From: SAR324 cluster bacterium
Lineage (GTDB): Bacteria > SAR324 > NAC60-12
Direction: 5' to 3'
Length of the DNA stretch: 47,952 nt
NCBI GenBank assembly: GCA_015231825.1
Contig: JADGAV010000037.1
Span: 1 to 47,952, forward strand
Of the stretch, positions 10,501 through 18,867 are shown in pieces. The notes beneath the pieces were generated by a model. It was not told where the DNA came from. It saw only the letters and a list, made by a program, of their open reading frames with translations, and searched no databases. The position numbers were made by a program, and so were the translations under genes. How positions within the stretch are numbered: position 1 is the stretch's first letter; every line of letters starts with the position of its first letter.

Positions 10501-12050
10501 ACCGACAAATTCCCAGTTCCTCCACTGGCAGGAATGGAAGGACTCGAGATGGGAGGGACCGGATTTGCCGGGGGAGAAATCAAATTGCCAAAGCTCTGGG
10601 CATTTCCCTGAGCAATGCCGGCAATCTGATCTTGCGTCGCCTTGATGGCAGACTGCCAATCTCCTTTGGCGTTCACTACCGCTTCGGTAAGAACCGCTGC
10701 AGTGCTTTGAATGGTATTTTGTGATGCCTGCTGTAAATTTCCCAAAGCCTGAGGATCCAGAACACTGATGACAGATAATTGATCGGTTAGCTGCGCAACC
10801 TGTTTGGCGGCATTCTCAATGACGCTGTTTAATGAAAAATTGTCAGACAGTGCAGGGGGTCTCGTTTTGACCAATTCGATCAAGCTGCCTTTAATGGAGC
10901 TGATCACATTCGTTGTCAGATTATCTAAAGCATCGGTCCCCAAACTGCTCAATTTTTGGATATTTTGATTTGCTTTTTCTTGTTTGATCACTTCCCTGAT
11001 TCCCGTCGTGACCCCATTGAGCAACAGAGCAATTTCAGCTTGATTTGAAATACCCTGGGCAATTGCTTCTTCTTTGACGGTTTCCAATTTTCCAGCAATT
11101 ACTCCAATCGTATTGACCACATCGCCTCGCTGGACCATCGCACCTAAATTTGCCACCGAAGTGACCGTGTCGTAACCAACTCCGATCAGAACTGAAGATA
11201 AACCGACCTGAAATTCAGCCTGATCCAGAAAGGGAACCGATTGAGAGGCAGTCAGCTCTGACTGAAGCAGCTGATCCAGCGTCTGGTTGTTGCCTTGGGC
11301 TATACTTTGCAGAGTGTCAAAAAAGGAATCGCTTACCGATGGGAGCACACTGCTGGATGGGCTGCGTGCCTGAAATGCGGGATCGTTGCTGAAGGACGCG
11401 AATGATAAACCGCTTCCAAAAATTTTTCCAGTAACTTGCTGACCGGTTGTTTGCAGATCCAACGCGGTCAAATCTGACAAAAGGCGACTTTGCTGATTGA
11501 ATGCTGTATTGAACCGCTGTAATTTTTTTTGACCTCCTGTCAGCCGGCTGAGGCGTCTTTCACTTAAAGAGGAAGGGAGGTTGCTCCCCAGAAGCGAGTG
11601 ACAAACCAATGTCGTGACAGGGTTGACGTGGGATATGAGGGAGTCAATCCCTGCTGCATTTTTGGTGAGAATCGTACAAAGCGGAGTTTGGCTGCTGCGA
11701 TTGACCGCAAGGATTAGAGGAAAGTCCTCTGAATCTGAGATTTCAAAAGAAAAATTCCCCCCTGAATCGGTGTAGGCAACGACTGTTTTCTCATCATTGA
11801 CATTGACTAAAAACACTTCTGAGTTCGCTTGCGCCAGTCCGCCAGCCGCGACTCCAGCCACACGGACCACAACGGGATCGTCACTGATGACCGGGGTTTC
11901 AGTGCTGGCTGGAAGGGCAGAAACAGGGGAAGGGAGTTCTTCGGTCTGCTCTCGGTTTCCCCTTGACGGGTTATTGCATCCTAAAAGGAGGCAGAGGCTC
12001 AAGATCAGGAAAATTCCTTTGATCGTTTTTACCTTTTTAAATCTGTACAT
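7518..12050 (-). CDS. Large outer-membrane lipoprotein with Ig-like/invasin domains, Cys-rich knot and coiled coil; partner of the RHS gene
   Basis: 1510 residues. The lipobox LLLGC puts the lipidated Cys at 25, with Asn at +2, favouring the outer membrane. In order: a beta-rich carboxypeptidase-regulatory-like segment (about 35-120), a long mainly helical region (150-480), a Ser/Pro/Thr/Asn linker (490-600), Ig-like domains (600-785, with LDRTAPYITI and ITVTAADQVGNVNS), two Big_1/invasin-type Ig domains (787-890 and 902-1003), a CarboxypepD_reg domain (1008-1085, VSGIVLDSEDHPLPNVAVRV), a ZU5-like beta segment (1110-1230), a seven-Cys cluster (1233-1280, including CAHGCNDCQ and CACEADPE) and a charged C-terminal coiled coil (about 1316-1466). 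AAGGA lies just before the ATG. It precedes the SpvB/RHS gene by 8 bp, so the two are probably co-expressed. I infer that it anchors, exports or displays the RHS protein; sequence alone does not show this. Confidence 0.9.
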   Translation of the reverse strand: MYRFKKVKTIKGIFLILSLCLLLGCNNPSRGNREQTEELPSPVSALPASTETPVISDDPVVVRVAGVAAGGLAQANSEVFLVNVNDEKTVVAYTDSGGNFSFEISDSEDFPLILAVNRSSQTPLCTILTKNAAGIDSLISHVNPVTTLVCHSLLGSNLPSSLSERRLSRLTGGQKKLQRFNTAFNQQSRLLSDLTALDLQTTGQQVTGKIFGSGLSFASFSNDPAFQARSPSSSVLPSVSDSFFDTLQSIAQGNNQTLDQLLQSELTASQSVPFLDQAEFQVGLSSVLIGVGYDTVTSVANLGAMVQRGDVVNTIGVIAGKLETVKEEAIAQGISNQAEIALLLNGVTTGIREVIKQEKANQNIQKLSSLGTDALDNLTTNVISSIKGSLIELVKTRPPALSDNFSLNSVIENAAKQVAQLTDQLSVISVLDPQALGNLQQASQNTIQSTAAVLTEAVVNAKGDWQSAIKATQDQIAGIAQGNAQSFGNLISPPANPVPPISSPSIPASGGTGNLSVQGNSILPSQNSTFSSSTPNLPTSNAGSSASSSNVSGNSGNPGNPNNVLSPGLPSTTITNGPPTTSPPIDTSTAPPTTVPPIGVQILQPSTLITVGSSPVKVSGMVDDENLALTVNGSPVALNGRSFSTAVTLEEGGNTIIARVTNVNTEATASILVYLDRTAPYITIDSLKDGQVVSTPTVMLSGLVNDIVRGTVNDEQANVVITSELLNPGTARLSRSLARNVVAPVSNRSYLAPFVPLDIGENRITVTAADQVGNVNSKSITVRYEAPAENHLKLIAGQNQKGTINSEVPEALQVKLVNKEGQPLAGNNVVFRVVQGDGVVGSETANPAQAVIVQTGNDGVAGTRFRIGSRSGNGNQHVKATAVGVKGGVLFFASAVPRLPDKITINSGNNQRGGPKQQLGEPFVVNITDSGANVLKDVWVEFRVSRGKGKLQNGQSVYQTKTDSDGRASAHLTLGEKVGMDQHWVTATISKTPLSAVFTASALKTGQPGNTRVSGIVLDSEDHPLPNVAVRVEDTTRQAFTNAEGQFVIPEVPVGPIHLIADGSTTTVPGDWPALSYNMVTVVGADNPLPSPIYMLRLNTENAKWVGEQDEEFTLPEVPGFKLKILKDSVTFPDGKKSGYLSVTVVNSSKVPMAPPNGMQPQFIITIQPTGTMFDPPAPLTLPNFDGHPPGAQPELYSYDHDLEEFVIIGIGKVSEDGQVIESLPGVGVIKAGWHCGSQPTVAGCAHGCNDCQKINPATCACEADPEKNSLSIGNFYVCSNGKKVRITEAKPSGLLKAGLASAGISLRTGKAVLNAHWSQRDNSELIEYQQNFRTLQSSLQSYSKELVRMQTLRRAQAQETGSHYRQLAQKRVREAEKAFQLARIEVLKAADQLEQRNTTSRRGRDDSQAVANLKRLKIHLNKGKVVDSPLNDVFLQQLRTRSRKLVRDTQRMVNEPTNLQQIQIQKLIERLTPKPIIDDYSIIVKPEPPQSREVMAPPVPDSVRNLSPN

Positions 12051-12177
12051 GCGTCCTTGGATGATTGAGAATCATTGACCAATTTCTAATGAAATTCCCC
12101 AATTCGATTCGTGTTTAAAAAACTATCCAATTCCCTTTTTTCTTCCCAATGATATTCGTATTTTAACCGCCACGAAG

Positions 12178-15100
12178 TTATTTCCACTGATAGGATGCAG
12201 GAATCGTAATCGGTCTTCGGCAGGTTATGCTTCGAACTATAAAGCCGTCCACTCTCCAAAAGCCGTAGTTACTGTGTCCAGAATCTATCCAAATCGGATT
12301 TTTATTGTTGTCATAAGCGAAAAAAACCGTACCATCCGGCCAGTCATTGGAATAAGATTCTGCCTGGAGAGTCCATACTTCTCCTTTGGATTCACAAAAA
12401 TAAAATGTCGTGTTGCTAAATCCCGCAATGGGATTTCCTTGCACTCTCGGATCCGAATAAATGATATCTGCATGGCCTTGCTGCTCCGGAACAAAACTAC
12501 AGGTTTGTCCATTTAATTTGATGTATCCGAGATTTTCTGAATGACAGGAAAGATCACTTTCCAGATACGCCTGGAGGGTGCCCACATTGATCGTTCCATT
12601 TTGGACCGGGGTCGCCTCCGCAGATTGAATCAGCAGATTGCCATCTGGAGTAGAATAGGAAAACTGACATGTGACGGTCCCGGACACGGATGATACTTTG
12701 GGGATCGAAAATGTTCCTGCAGTACTGGTCGTTCCCAAAACCCCTAAACAGATCACTTCCGCACCTGCGATGGGATTTCCGGATGGATCAAGGACCTGTC
12801 CATTCACAGTATTTCCCGGAAGCTCCAGAGAGCCAATCTCTGTGACACCGCTTCGGACAGGAGGAGTTGCTTCAGATCGGACAAGAAGTTGGGAAACATG
12901 AGCATTGTTATAGATGAATCGACATTGAATGCTTCCTTCGGTCGTGGAAACTCCGGACATAAAAAAAGCACCATTGCTGATAGTCAGCACTGATTTTCCC
13001 ATGCAAGTCACCTCTATTCCAACAGGACTGTCATTTGTTCCGGTTAAAACCACTTTTCCAATAACTGTTGTTCCCGGATCGCGAATTACTTCAATCACAT
13101 GGGGAGCAGACGTGCCAACCTGATTGGCGGAATCAACTGCCGTGGCAGTGAATTGGGTTTCTCCCGCACCAACAGGAATTGTATAGTCGAATTGATAAGG
13201 AGCGTATGTGTCCGTATGGATTTCCTTGCCATTTGCCAGAAACGTCACAGAATTGACCAGAACATCTGCAACAGCAGCAACCTGCAATGTAAGCGTTTCT
13301 CCTTCAATCCAGGTCTTGCTGTTCTCTGGACCGATCCAGGAAATTTTTGGAGGAGCAGCAGGAGGGGAAAGCCGGCCAAGATCCACCGTTCCACCACGAA
13401 TTGGAAAGGCTGTATCCGATTGGGCTACCAGAAGCTGCCCATAGGGACCGATGTAATCGGCCTGGCATTGGAATTCACCCGATGTGGTCGAAACATTGGA
13501 AAGTGCAAAGGTCCCATCAATATTCGTTGTTGCGGAAACCGAGAAACAGGAAACAGAGGCACCGATGACCGGGCTTCCCGCCGCATCCACCAAGGTTCCG
13601 ATCACCGTGGTTCCCGGATCAGAAATAACAGAAACATTCCTGGCAGATTCACCAGGATTGCCCGCTAAATCAGTAGCAACCGCTTTTAAAACCAAATTGC
13701 TTTTCCCGCTTGGAACAATAGTAGGAAGCCGATATGGAGCTGTCTCATCACTTCCGATCAAGATGTTATCAATATAAAACTCGACAGACTCAACAAAAAC
13801 ATCGGCGATGGCATCCACCTGCATCAACTCAAAATCTCCTTCGACCCACGTTTGTCCTGGATCAGGATGATCCCATGTGACCCGGGGAAGCTCGGTCACA
13901 GGTGTGAGATTTCCGATGGCAGTCATCCCGTCTCGCACAGCGGATTTTGCAGACGAATACGCAACAAGCAATTTGCCATAGGGACTATTGAAACGAGTTT
14001 GGCATTGGATATTGCCTGAAATCGTGGGGACCCGTGAAATAGTGAAAACTCCGTTGCTACCAGTTAGTCCAGACACACCCAGACAATTGACTTCAGCACC
14101 TGCAACGGGCTTTCCTGCAATATCCAGAACTTTTCCTTCCACGGTGGTTTGCGGATCCGGCACCAGAAAATCATCGATATTTGTGACACCTCCTCGATCC
14201 TGGACAATGGAAGCGGACTGCAGAACCTGTAAATTTCCATTGAAATCCCGGTACTCTGTTTCACACTGGACCGTATTGCCAGCGACGGAGACTCCGATTG
14301 AAAAAGCACCTTGGCTGTCCGTCAGTCCGCTTGTTCCATGGCAAGAAACATTTCTTCCTTCAACTGGAATTCCTGCAATATCGAGCACTTTTCCTTCGAG
14401 CGTCGTTCCAGGAAGAAGCACGCCGACCTTCGTTTTCCCTCCCCGTATCGGATCAACAGCAGTGGACTGATTGACAACTTTTCCTTCAGAAGTCTGGTAG
14501 CTGGCCTGGCATTGAATTTTTCCCATTATTGTAGAAATCCCAGAAATACTGAATTCACCATTGATATCACTCGCTCCGGAAACACCGGCACAAGTGACGA
14601 TACTATTGAAAACCGGAAGATCATCACGGTCCAGGACCAGACCTTCTATTGTGGTTTTCGGATCAGGGATAACCTCTATAGATCGAGGTTCGGCCTTGCC
14701 GACATGATTCCCTACATCTGTAACACTTGCTTCCAGAAGAAGAATTCCAGTTTCGGAAGGAACGTTGCCTGCAAACTGATAGGGAGCAGTGTTGTCGGTG
14801 AATACCACGGTACTGTTGATTAAAAAATCAACGGAGTCTATGTACAGATCGGCCGTTGCTGCAATTTCCAGAATCCAGTTTTCCCCTTCAATCCATGTAC
14901 TATTTGCGGAAGGATTGAGCCAGGTCACAGATGGGGCATTGACATTCGGAGAAAAAGTTCCGACATTGGTTGTATTGCCACGAACTGGAGGCATAGGAAT
15001 TGAAAATGCTACAAGATTACTGCCGAATGGACTGCTGTAGGCGGCCCGACATTGAATGTCCCCTGAAATCGTAGGAACATCCGGAATGGAAAAAATGCCT

Positions 15101-18100
15101 TGATCACTGGTACCGCCAGCAATTCCCTGGCAGGAGATTGCCGCTGCATTGACAGGGATTCCAGCGGTATCAACCAATTTGCCAACAACCGTAGTTTTCG
15201 GATCAGGAATGACGGACAACACTTTATCAGACGCCTGCTTCTGATTCCCTGCGATATCTTTTGAAATTGCTCCGATCGTCACTGTACCCGCAGTTGCCGG
15301 AGCCACATAATTAAAATGGTAAGGTGCTTCAAAATCGGTGTAAACCAAGGTTCCGTTGACGAAAAACTGCACGGAGGCAATCAGGACATCAGCAGTACTG
15401 GCGACCGCCAGAAGTACGGGTTCGTTCTCAATCCAGGTGGAATTTGCTATAGGTTCTTCCCAAAGAACCGTTGGTAAATTGGGCAAAGGAGTGAAGGTCC
15501 CCACATCTGTGGTACCACCCCGCACCGGAACTTTGCTTTTCGATGAGGCCATCAGCGTCACGCCATACGGACTCGGAAAGGTCGCATGACATAGAATGTT
15601 TCCAGCAATTGAAGAAATTCCTGCAAGTAAAAAAGTCCCATCTTCACCCGTTTTACCAGCCTCGGTTCGGCAGCTGATGCCGGCTCCAGAAACCGGATCC
15701 CCGGCTGCGTCAACAACCGTTCCCGTCACAATGGTTCCGGAATCAGCAATGACTGGAATGGATAAAGAAGGCGCCTCTCCCCGGTTTCCATTCTGATCCA
15801 CGACTAAAGCACCCAATGTCACCGAATGGCTTGTAGAACTGATAAAGTAGGTAAATTGAAACGGAGTTGACAGGGACGTGTGAGCGATTTCTCCATCAAT
15901 GACAAAGTTGACCGCTGTTGGCGAAGTATCGGAATCTGATGAGACCTCCAGGACAATGCTTTCCCATTCTCCTGCTACCCATGCCGTATCATCGGTTGGA
16001 TTTTTCCAGGTAAGCAGCGGAGGACTGAAGACTCCCGCATCCGTTATTCCCCCTTTATTGTTCGGAACTAAGGCGGATTGAGCATTCAGCAGAAATCCAT
16101 CTTGGTTGGGGTATGTCGCTTTGCACTGCACCTTACTGTATATACTGGGAATGTCTTCCAGAAGAAATGACCCGTCGTTCTCCGTTGTACCGGACCTTCC
16201 CAGGCAGGTGACAATTGCTCCTTTTACGGGATTTCCCAATCCATCGAGCACCTGCCCGATCACTGAAATCCCTGGATCCGGAATAATATTCACAACCAAT
16301 GGGACTGCTTCTCCGACATTACCCGATAAATCGACGGCGAGCGCACCAAAAGTTACCCCTTTTTCACCCTGAGGCAACGTGTATTCCATCTGATAGGGAG
16401 CAGTGGTATCGGTGAGAAGTACTTCACCATTGATCAAAAAAGCAACCGAAGCGACGTAAACATCATCCGTTGCTTCAAGCTCCAGGGAAAACGAAGGAGT
16501 CTCAGTCAATTCCTCCTCAATCAAAATCAAATTGCCAGTGGGTTTGATCCAGCTGAGCAAAGGAGAGACATTGCCTTTGTCTTCCAAAAAACGATACTGT
16601 GCCGTGTAAAGGCGCCCGACCGCACTCGTCATATAAACATAATTCCCGCTGACATCAATACCATTGCCATCATGATCTCCAAATTGGGACAAATCAATGG
16701 CACCCTGATAAACCGCTTCTTCCGGATTCGAAATATTGGCATAAGGAATGGCACTGACAAAGAGCAGATCAGCAAAAAAGGAGAACTGGCCAGCCAATAC
16801 AATATCAAGAGGGTAAAAATCATTGAGAATACTGACACGAGTCGGGAAAGAAGGGTCGCTCAGATCATAAATTTGATAGCCATTGGACCCGGCCGCTACA
16901 TGGACCAGACCGTCGTTCAGTTTAAGATCATGGATGCTTCCTATAAATGTCGTGCTTTTCAGCACCGGGGCATTGGGATTGGAGGCATCCAGCACAAAGA
17001 GAGAGTTCCCATCTGCCGCAACCAGAAGATTTCCTTGAAAATCAACGGATGAAATATTTGGCGCAACAGGATGCGTCCCCAAGACAGAAGGAGACAGCGG
17101 ATTGCTGATGCTAACACGCCGCAACCCCTGGTCATTGTTTGCGATATAGAGAATGCTTCCATCAATAGCCAAATCCATTGTCTGATCACCAGTGAATAGC
17201 CCAGACACAATATCAGCATTGACAGGCTGGCTAATGTCAATCACTTGAAGGCCGCTGCTACCATCTGCGACATAAGCATAGCTCCCCGAAATTTGAAGAT
17301 CAGAAGCCGTTCCTGAAGTATCAATAGTCCGCACCAGAACCGGGGAGGAAGGATCTGAAACATCCACCACATGCACCCCGGCCTCCCCCGAGGCAACAAA
17401 GGCATAGTTTCCGGAAATTTTAACAGATTGAGGAAGACCCGGAAGATTGATGAAAGAAAGCGGGGTTGGAGAAAAGCTGGTAACCGTCACGCGCACGCTG
17501 TCGTTGAATCCATTATTGCTCGCCCGAATTTCTGCCACTCCAGAAAGTCCCGCATATAACTTCCCTTCATCCACACCAAAACTGGCAACTGAAATATCAC
17601 TGGAAACAAAAGTGGTCCCCATTGCTTTGGATGTCAGATCAATTTGATTCCCATTGATCAAATGACCGATCACCTGAAGCTGCAGGCTGGCTTCACTGAA
17701 GATCGTATTGAAGGTGATGGCAGGATTCGAAGGAATGATTTCTATACGGGTCAATGCTTTGCTGAAATCCGAATCACCAGGATCAGAGGGATCGGTTCCG
17801 ATACGAATTTCCAGGGCATCGTCCAATCCATCACCATCAGTTTCAATCAGTAACGGATTTGAAGTAAAAACCCGGTTTCCCACCGGGATGCCATTAACTT
17901 CATCACCATCCAGCAGGCGGTCTCCATCAGAGTCGGAATTATTAGGATCCGTTCCCAGGGAAAATTCACGCAGTGCTGAAAGCCCATCTTCATCCCGGTC
18001 CTCAAACGCATCGACACCATCTTGAGGATTCAGGCCATTGGCAATTTCATAGTCATTTGGCAACCCGTCCGAGTCAGTATCGCCGCTGCCTGAGACGGTT

Positions 18101-18660
18101 AGCTGCTTCAAAGCAGATGCACCATCCTTACGAACCGTGATCAGCACACTGCCGACTCCGACAGCCAGGACAACGCCATCTGAACTGACTGAGGCAATGG
18201 CTGAATTGGTGGAGCCATAGTTGATTCCAGACTCGGGAGCAGTGACATCTTTGGTACTCCCGTCCGGATATACAGCGGTCACCTGCAGAATCAGGGTGGA
18301 CCCTAGACCATTGAGGACTGTCGAACCTGGAGGGTTGATGGTTAAGGAGGAAGGAATCGGATCAAGGCCGGCAAAAATAATTTCTCCAACTTGGCTGAGA
18401 TCATTGGGATTGACGATGAAATAATCACTTTGACCATTGATCGTGACCCCGTCCCGGAGACAAGTGGCTCTTGCCCGGATACTTCCCATATTTGTTGGTA
18501 AATTTGGCAGTGACCAACTGCCGTCCGGTGCAACATTAATTGTCCGATTCAGCACATTGATGGTGCAGCTGTCATCTAGTTTTGCTTCCTCATCTTGTGC
18601 GAACGATCGAGTCGTTCCCAAAACGATCAGCAGAAGGAAGGTGAACAATTTATACCTCAT
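12178..18660 (-). CDS. Giant secreted mosaic adhesin: Ca-binding TSP3, LVIVD propeller and Ig/CarboxypepD_reg repeat array
   Basis: 2160 residues from the ATG at 18660. A TTG at 18681 would add seven residues before the signal peptide (MRYKLFTFLLLIVLG, cleavage after SFA) and is less likely; neither start has a good ribosome site. Domains: N-terminal Cys-paired beta module (30-90), Big_2-like Ig (100-187), thrombospondin-type-3 calcium repeats (190-297, DTDSDGLPNDYE, DSDGDRLLDGDE, ETDGDGLDDALE), a second Big_2-like domain (304-394), an LVIVD beta-propeller (397-694, YAFVASGEAGVHVVDVSDPS), then six Ig-like and nine CarboxypepD_reg-like modules (about 700-2030), and a unique C-terminal domain (2030-2160) with a short SxW-containing beta structure. 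No sorting signal (PEP-CTERM, LPXTG, T9SS) is visible. It is probably an extracellular or surface adhesion or scaffold protein. Its stop is 127 bp before the lipoprotein start, so it may belong to the same transcription unit. Ligand unknown. Confidence 0.9.
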   Translation of the reverse strand: MRYKLFTFLLLIVLGTTRSFAQDEEAKLDDSCTINVLNRTINVAPDGSWSLPNLPTNMGSIRARATCLRDGVTINGQSDYFIVNPNDLSQVGEIIFAGLDPIPSSLTINPPGSTVLNGLGSTLILQVTAVYPDGSTKDVTAPESGINYGSTNSAIASVSSDGVVLAVGVGSVLITVRKDGASALKQLTVSGSGDTDSDGLPNDYEIANGLNPQDGVDAFEDRDEDGLSALREFSLGTDPNNSDSDGDRLLDGDEVNGIPVGNRVFTSNPLLIETDGDGLDDALEIRIGTDPSDPGDSDFSKALTRIEIIPSNPAITFNTIFSEASLQLQVIGHLINGNQIDLTSKAMGTTFVSSDISVASFGVDEGKLYAGLSGVAEIRASNNGFNDSVRVTVTSFSPTPLSFINLPGLPQSVKISGNYAFVASGEAGVHVVDVSDPSSPVLVRTIDTSGTASDLQISGSYAYVADGSSGLQVIDISQPVNADIVSGLFTGDQTMDLAIDGSILYIANNDQGLRRVSISNPLSPSVLGTHPVAPNISSVDFQGNLLVAADGNSLFVLDASNPNAPVLKSTTFIGSIHDLKLNDGLVHVAAGSNGYQIYDLSDPSFPTRVSILNDFYPLDIVLAGQFSFFADLLFVSAIPYANISNPEEAVYQGAIDLSQFGDHDGNGIDVSGNYVYMTSAVGRLYTAQYRFLEDKGNVSPLLSWIKPTGNLILIEEELTETPSFSLELEATDDVYVASVAFLINGEVLLTDTTAPYQMEYTLPQGEKGVTFGALAVDLSGNVGEAVPLVVNIIPDPGISVIGQVLDGLGNPVKGAIVTCLGRSGTTENDGSFLLEDIPSIYSKVQCKATYPNQDGFLLNAQSALVPNNKGGITDAGVFSPPLLTWKNPTDDTAWVAGEWESIVLEVSSDSDTSPTAVNFVIDGEIAHTSLSTPFQFTYFISSTSHSVTLGALVVDQNGNRGEAPSLSIPVIADSGTIVTGTVVDAAGDPVSGAGISCRTEAGKTGEDGTFLLAGISSIAGNILCHATFPSPYGVTLMASSKSKVPVRGGTTDVGTFTPLPNLPTVLWEEPIANSTWIENEPVLLAVASTADVLIASVQFFVNGTLVYTDFEAPYHFNYVAPATAGTVTIGAISKDIAGNQKQASDKVLSVIPDPKTTVVGKLVDTAGIPVNAAAISCQGIAGGTSDQGIFSIPDVPTISGDIQCRAAYSSPFGSNLVAFSIPMPPVRGNTTNVGTFSPNVNAPSVTWLNPSANSTWIEGENWILEIAATADLYIDSVDFLINSTVVFTDNTAPYQFAGNVPSETGILLLEASVTDVGNHVGKAEPRSIEVIPDPKTTIEGLVLDRDDLPVFNSIVTCAGVSGASDINGEFSISGISTIMGKIQCQASYQTSEGKVVNQSTAVDPIRGGKTKVGVLLPGTTLEGKVLDIAGIPVEGRNVSCHGTSGLTDSQGAFSIGVSVAGNTVQCETEYRDFNGNLQVLQSASIVQDRGGVTNIDDFLVPDPQTTVEGKVLDIAGKPVAGAEVNCLGVSGLTGSNGVFTISRVPTISGNIQCQTRFNSPYGKLLVAYSSAKSAVRDGMTAIGNLTPVTELPRVTWDHPDPGQTWVEGDFELMQVDAIADVFVESVEFYIDNILIGSDETAPYRLPTIVPSGKSNLVLKAVATDLAGNPGESARNVSVISDPGTTVIGTLVDAAGSPVIGASVSCFSVSATTNIDGTFALSNVSTTSGEFQCQADYIGPYGQLLVAQSDTAFPIRGGTVDLGRLSPPAAPPKISWIGPENSKTWIEGETLTLQVAAVADVLVNSVTFLANGKEIHTDTYAPYQFDYTIPVGAGETQFTATAVDSANQVGTSAPHVIEVIRDPGTTVIGKVVLTGTNDSPVGIEVTCMGKSVLTISNGAFFMSGVSTTEGSIQCRFIYNNAHVSQLLVRSEATPPVRSGVTEIGSLELPGNTVNGQVLDPSGNPIAGAEVICLGVLGTTSTAGTFSIPKVSSVSGTVTCQFSYSTPDGNLLIQSAEATPVQNGTINVGTLQAYLESDLSCHSENLGYIKLNGQTCSFVPEQQGHADIIYSDPRVQGNPIAGFSNTTFYFCESKGEVWTLQAESYSNDWPDGTVFFAYDNNKNPIWIDSGHSNYGFWRVDGFIVRSITCRRPITIPASYQWK
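12570..16560 (-). repeat. Array of degenerate Ig-like and CarboxypepD_reg-like modules inside the giant adhesin
   Basis: In protein order the modules read Ig1-C1-Ig2-C2-Ig3-C3-Ig4-C4-C5-C6-Ig5-C7-Ig6-C8-C9, where C is a carboxypeptidase-regulatory-like beta module. Each C module follows the pattern TTVxGxVxDxxGxPVxGAxVxC, then a DGxFxI turn, then IQC. All nine have one Cys pair about 25-27 residues apart. Most end in an RGGxTxxGxxxP hinge. Each Ig module has W, then WIEGE, SVxFxxNG, APYxF and DxAGNxG. The modules are diverged, so slippage between them at DNA level should be limited. The C4-C5-C6 and C8-C9 junctions lack an Ig, implying past module loss or duplication. Confidence 0.88.
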
Positions 18661-18713
18661 TGGAGCCGGGATTCCAATCAAGCGGTTGTCATTATCCTTA
18701 CCTGGAATTCATC

Positions 18714-18734
18714 AAGATTGCCTCTTGCAATCTT
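18714..18734. other. Perfect 8-bp hairpin in the leader of the giant adhesin gene
   Basis: AAGATTGC and GCAATCTT flank a five-base loop (CTCTT on the plus strand). On the plus strand it is followed by a short T-run, like a Rho-independent terminator, but no plus-strand gene lies upstream. On the minus strand it would fold in the 5' untranslated leader, 54 nt before the adhesin ATG, preceded by an A-run. It could be an mRNA leader structure or a barrier to antisense transcription. Function is not established. Confidence 0.5.
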
Positions 18735-18764
18735 TTTACGTCTCATTCAGTGGCATTACCTGGG

Positions 18765-18803
18765 GATCAATGTGAAAAAATTACTTTGAATCACCGTGAA
18801 AAA
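18765..18803. promoter_or_regulatory. Imperfect direct repeat upstream of the giant adhesin gene
   Basis: Two 15-bp copies at 18765-18779 and 18789-18803 share 12 of 15 bases, with pattern (G/A)ATCANNGTGAAAAA, spaced 24 bp start to start. They lie in the only sizeable gap between the cytochrome and the adhesin. They could be binding sites for a transcription factor controlling the adhesin-lipoprotein-RHS group. I found no clear -35/-10 pair next to them, so this is tentative. Confidence 0.3.
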
Positions 18804-18828
18804 TAATTTTCTAACAAAAAATAAATGA

Positions 18829-18856
18829 CCCTGCAAGAAAAAATATTAAACCAGGG
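18829..18856 (-). terminator. Weak candidate terminator after the cytochrome gene
   Basis: CCCTG and CAGGG form a 5-bp stem around an 18-base A/T-rich loop just past the cytochrome stop codon. T-rich DNA follows on the minus strand. The stem is short and the loop long, so termination would be partial at best, which would allow read-through into the adhesin gene. Confidence 0.25.
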
Positions 18857-18867
18857 AGGAGAATCAA

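Noticed and set aside
12051..12177. Separate promoter or terminator between adhesin and lipoprotein genes
   Set aside because: I found no convincing -35/-10 pair and no strong hairpin, so I do not call either; the genes may be one transcription unit.
13099..13668. 189-codon plus-strand frame inside the adhesin repeat region
   Set aside because: Antisense to well-defined Ig and CarboxypepD_reg modules; no ribosome site or known domain.
12570..16560. Regular repeats considered as a CRISPR array
   Set aside because: The repeat unit is long, diverged and protein-coding with conserved residues; no short identical repeats with unique spacers occur anywhere in the window.
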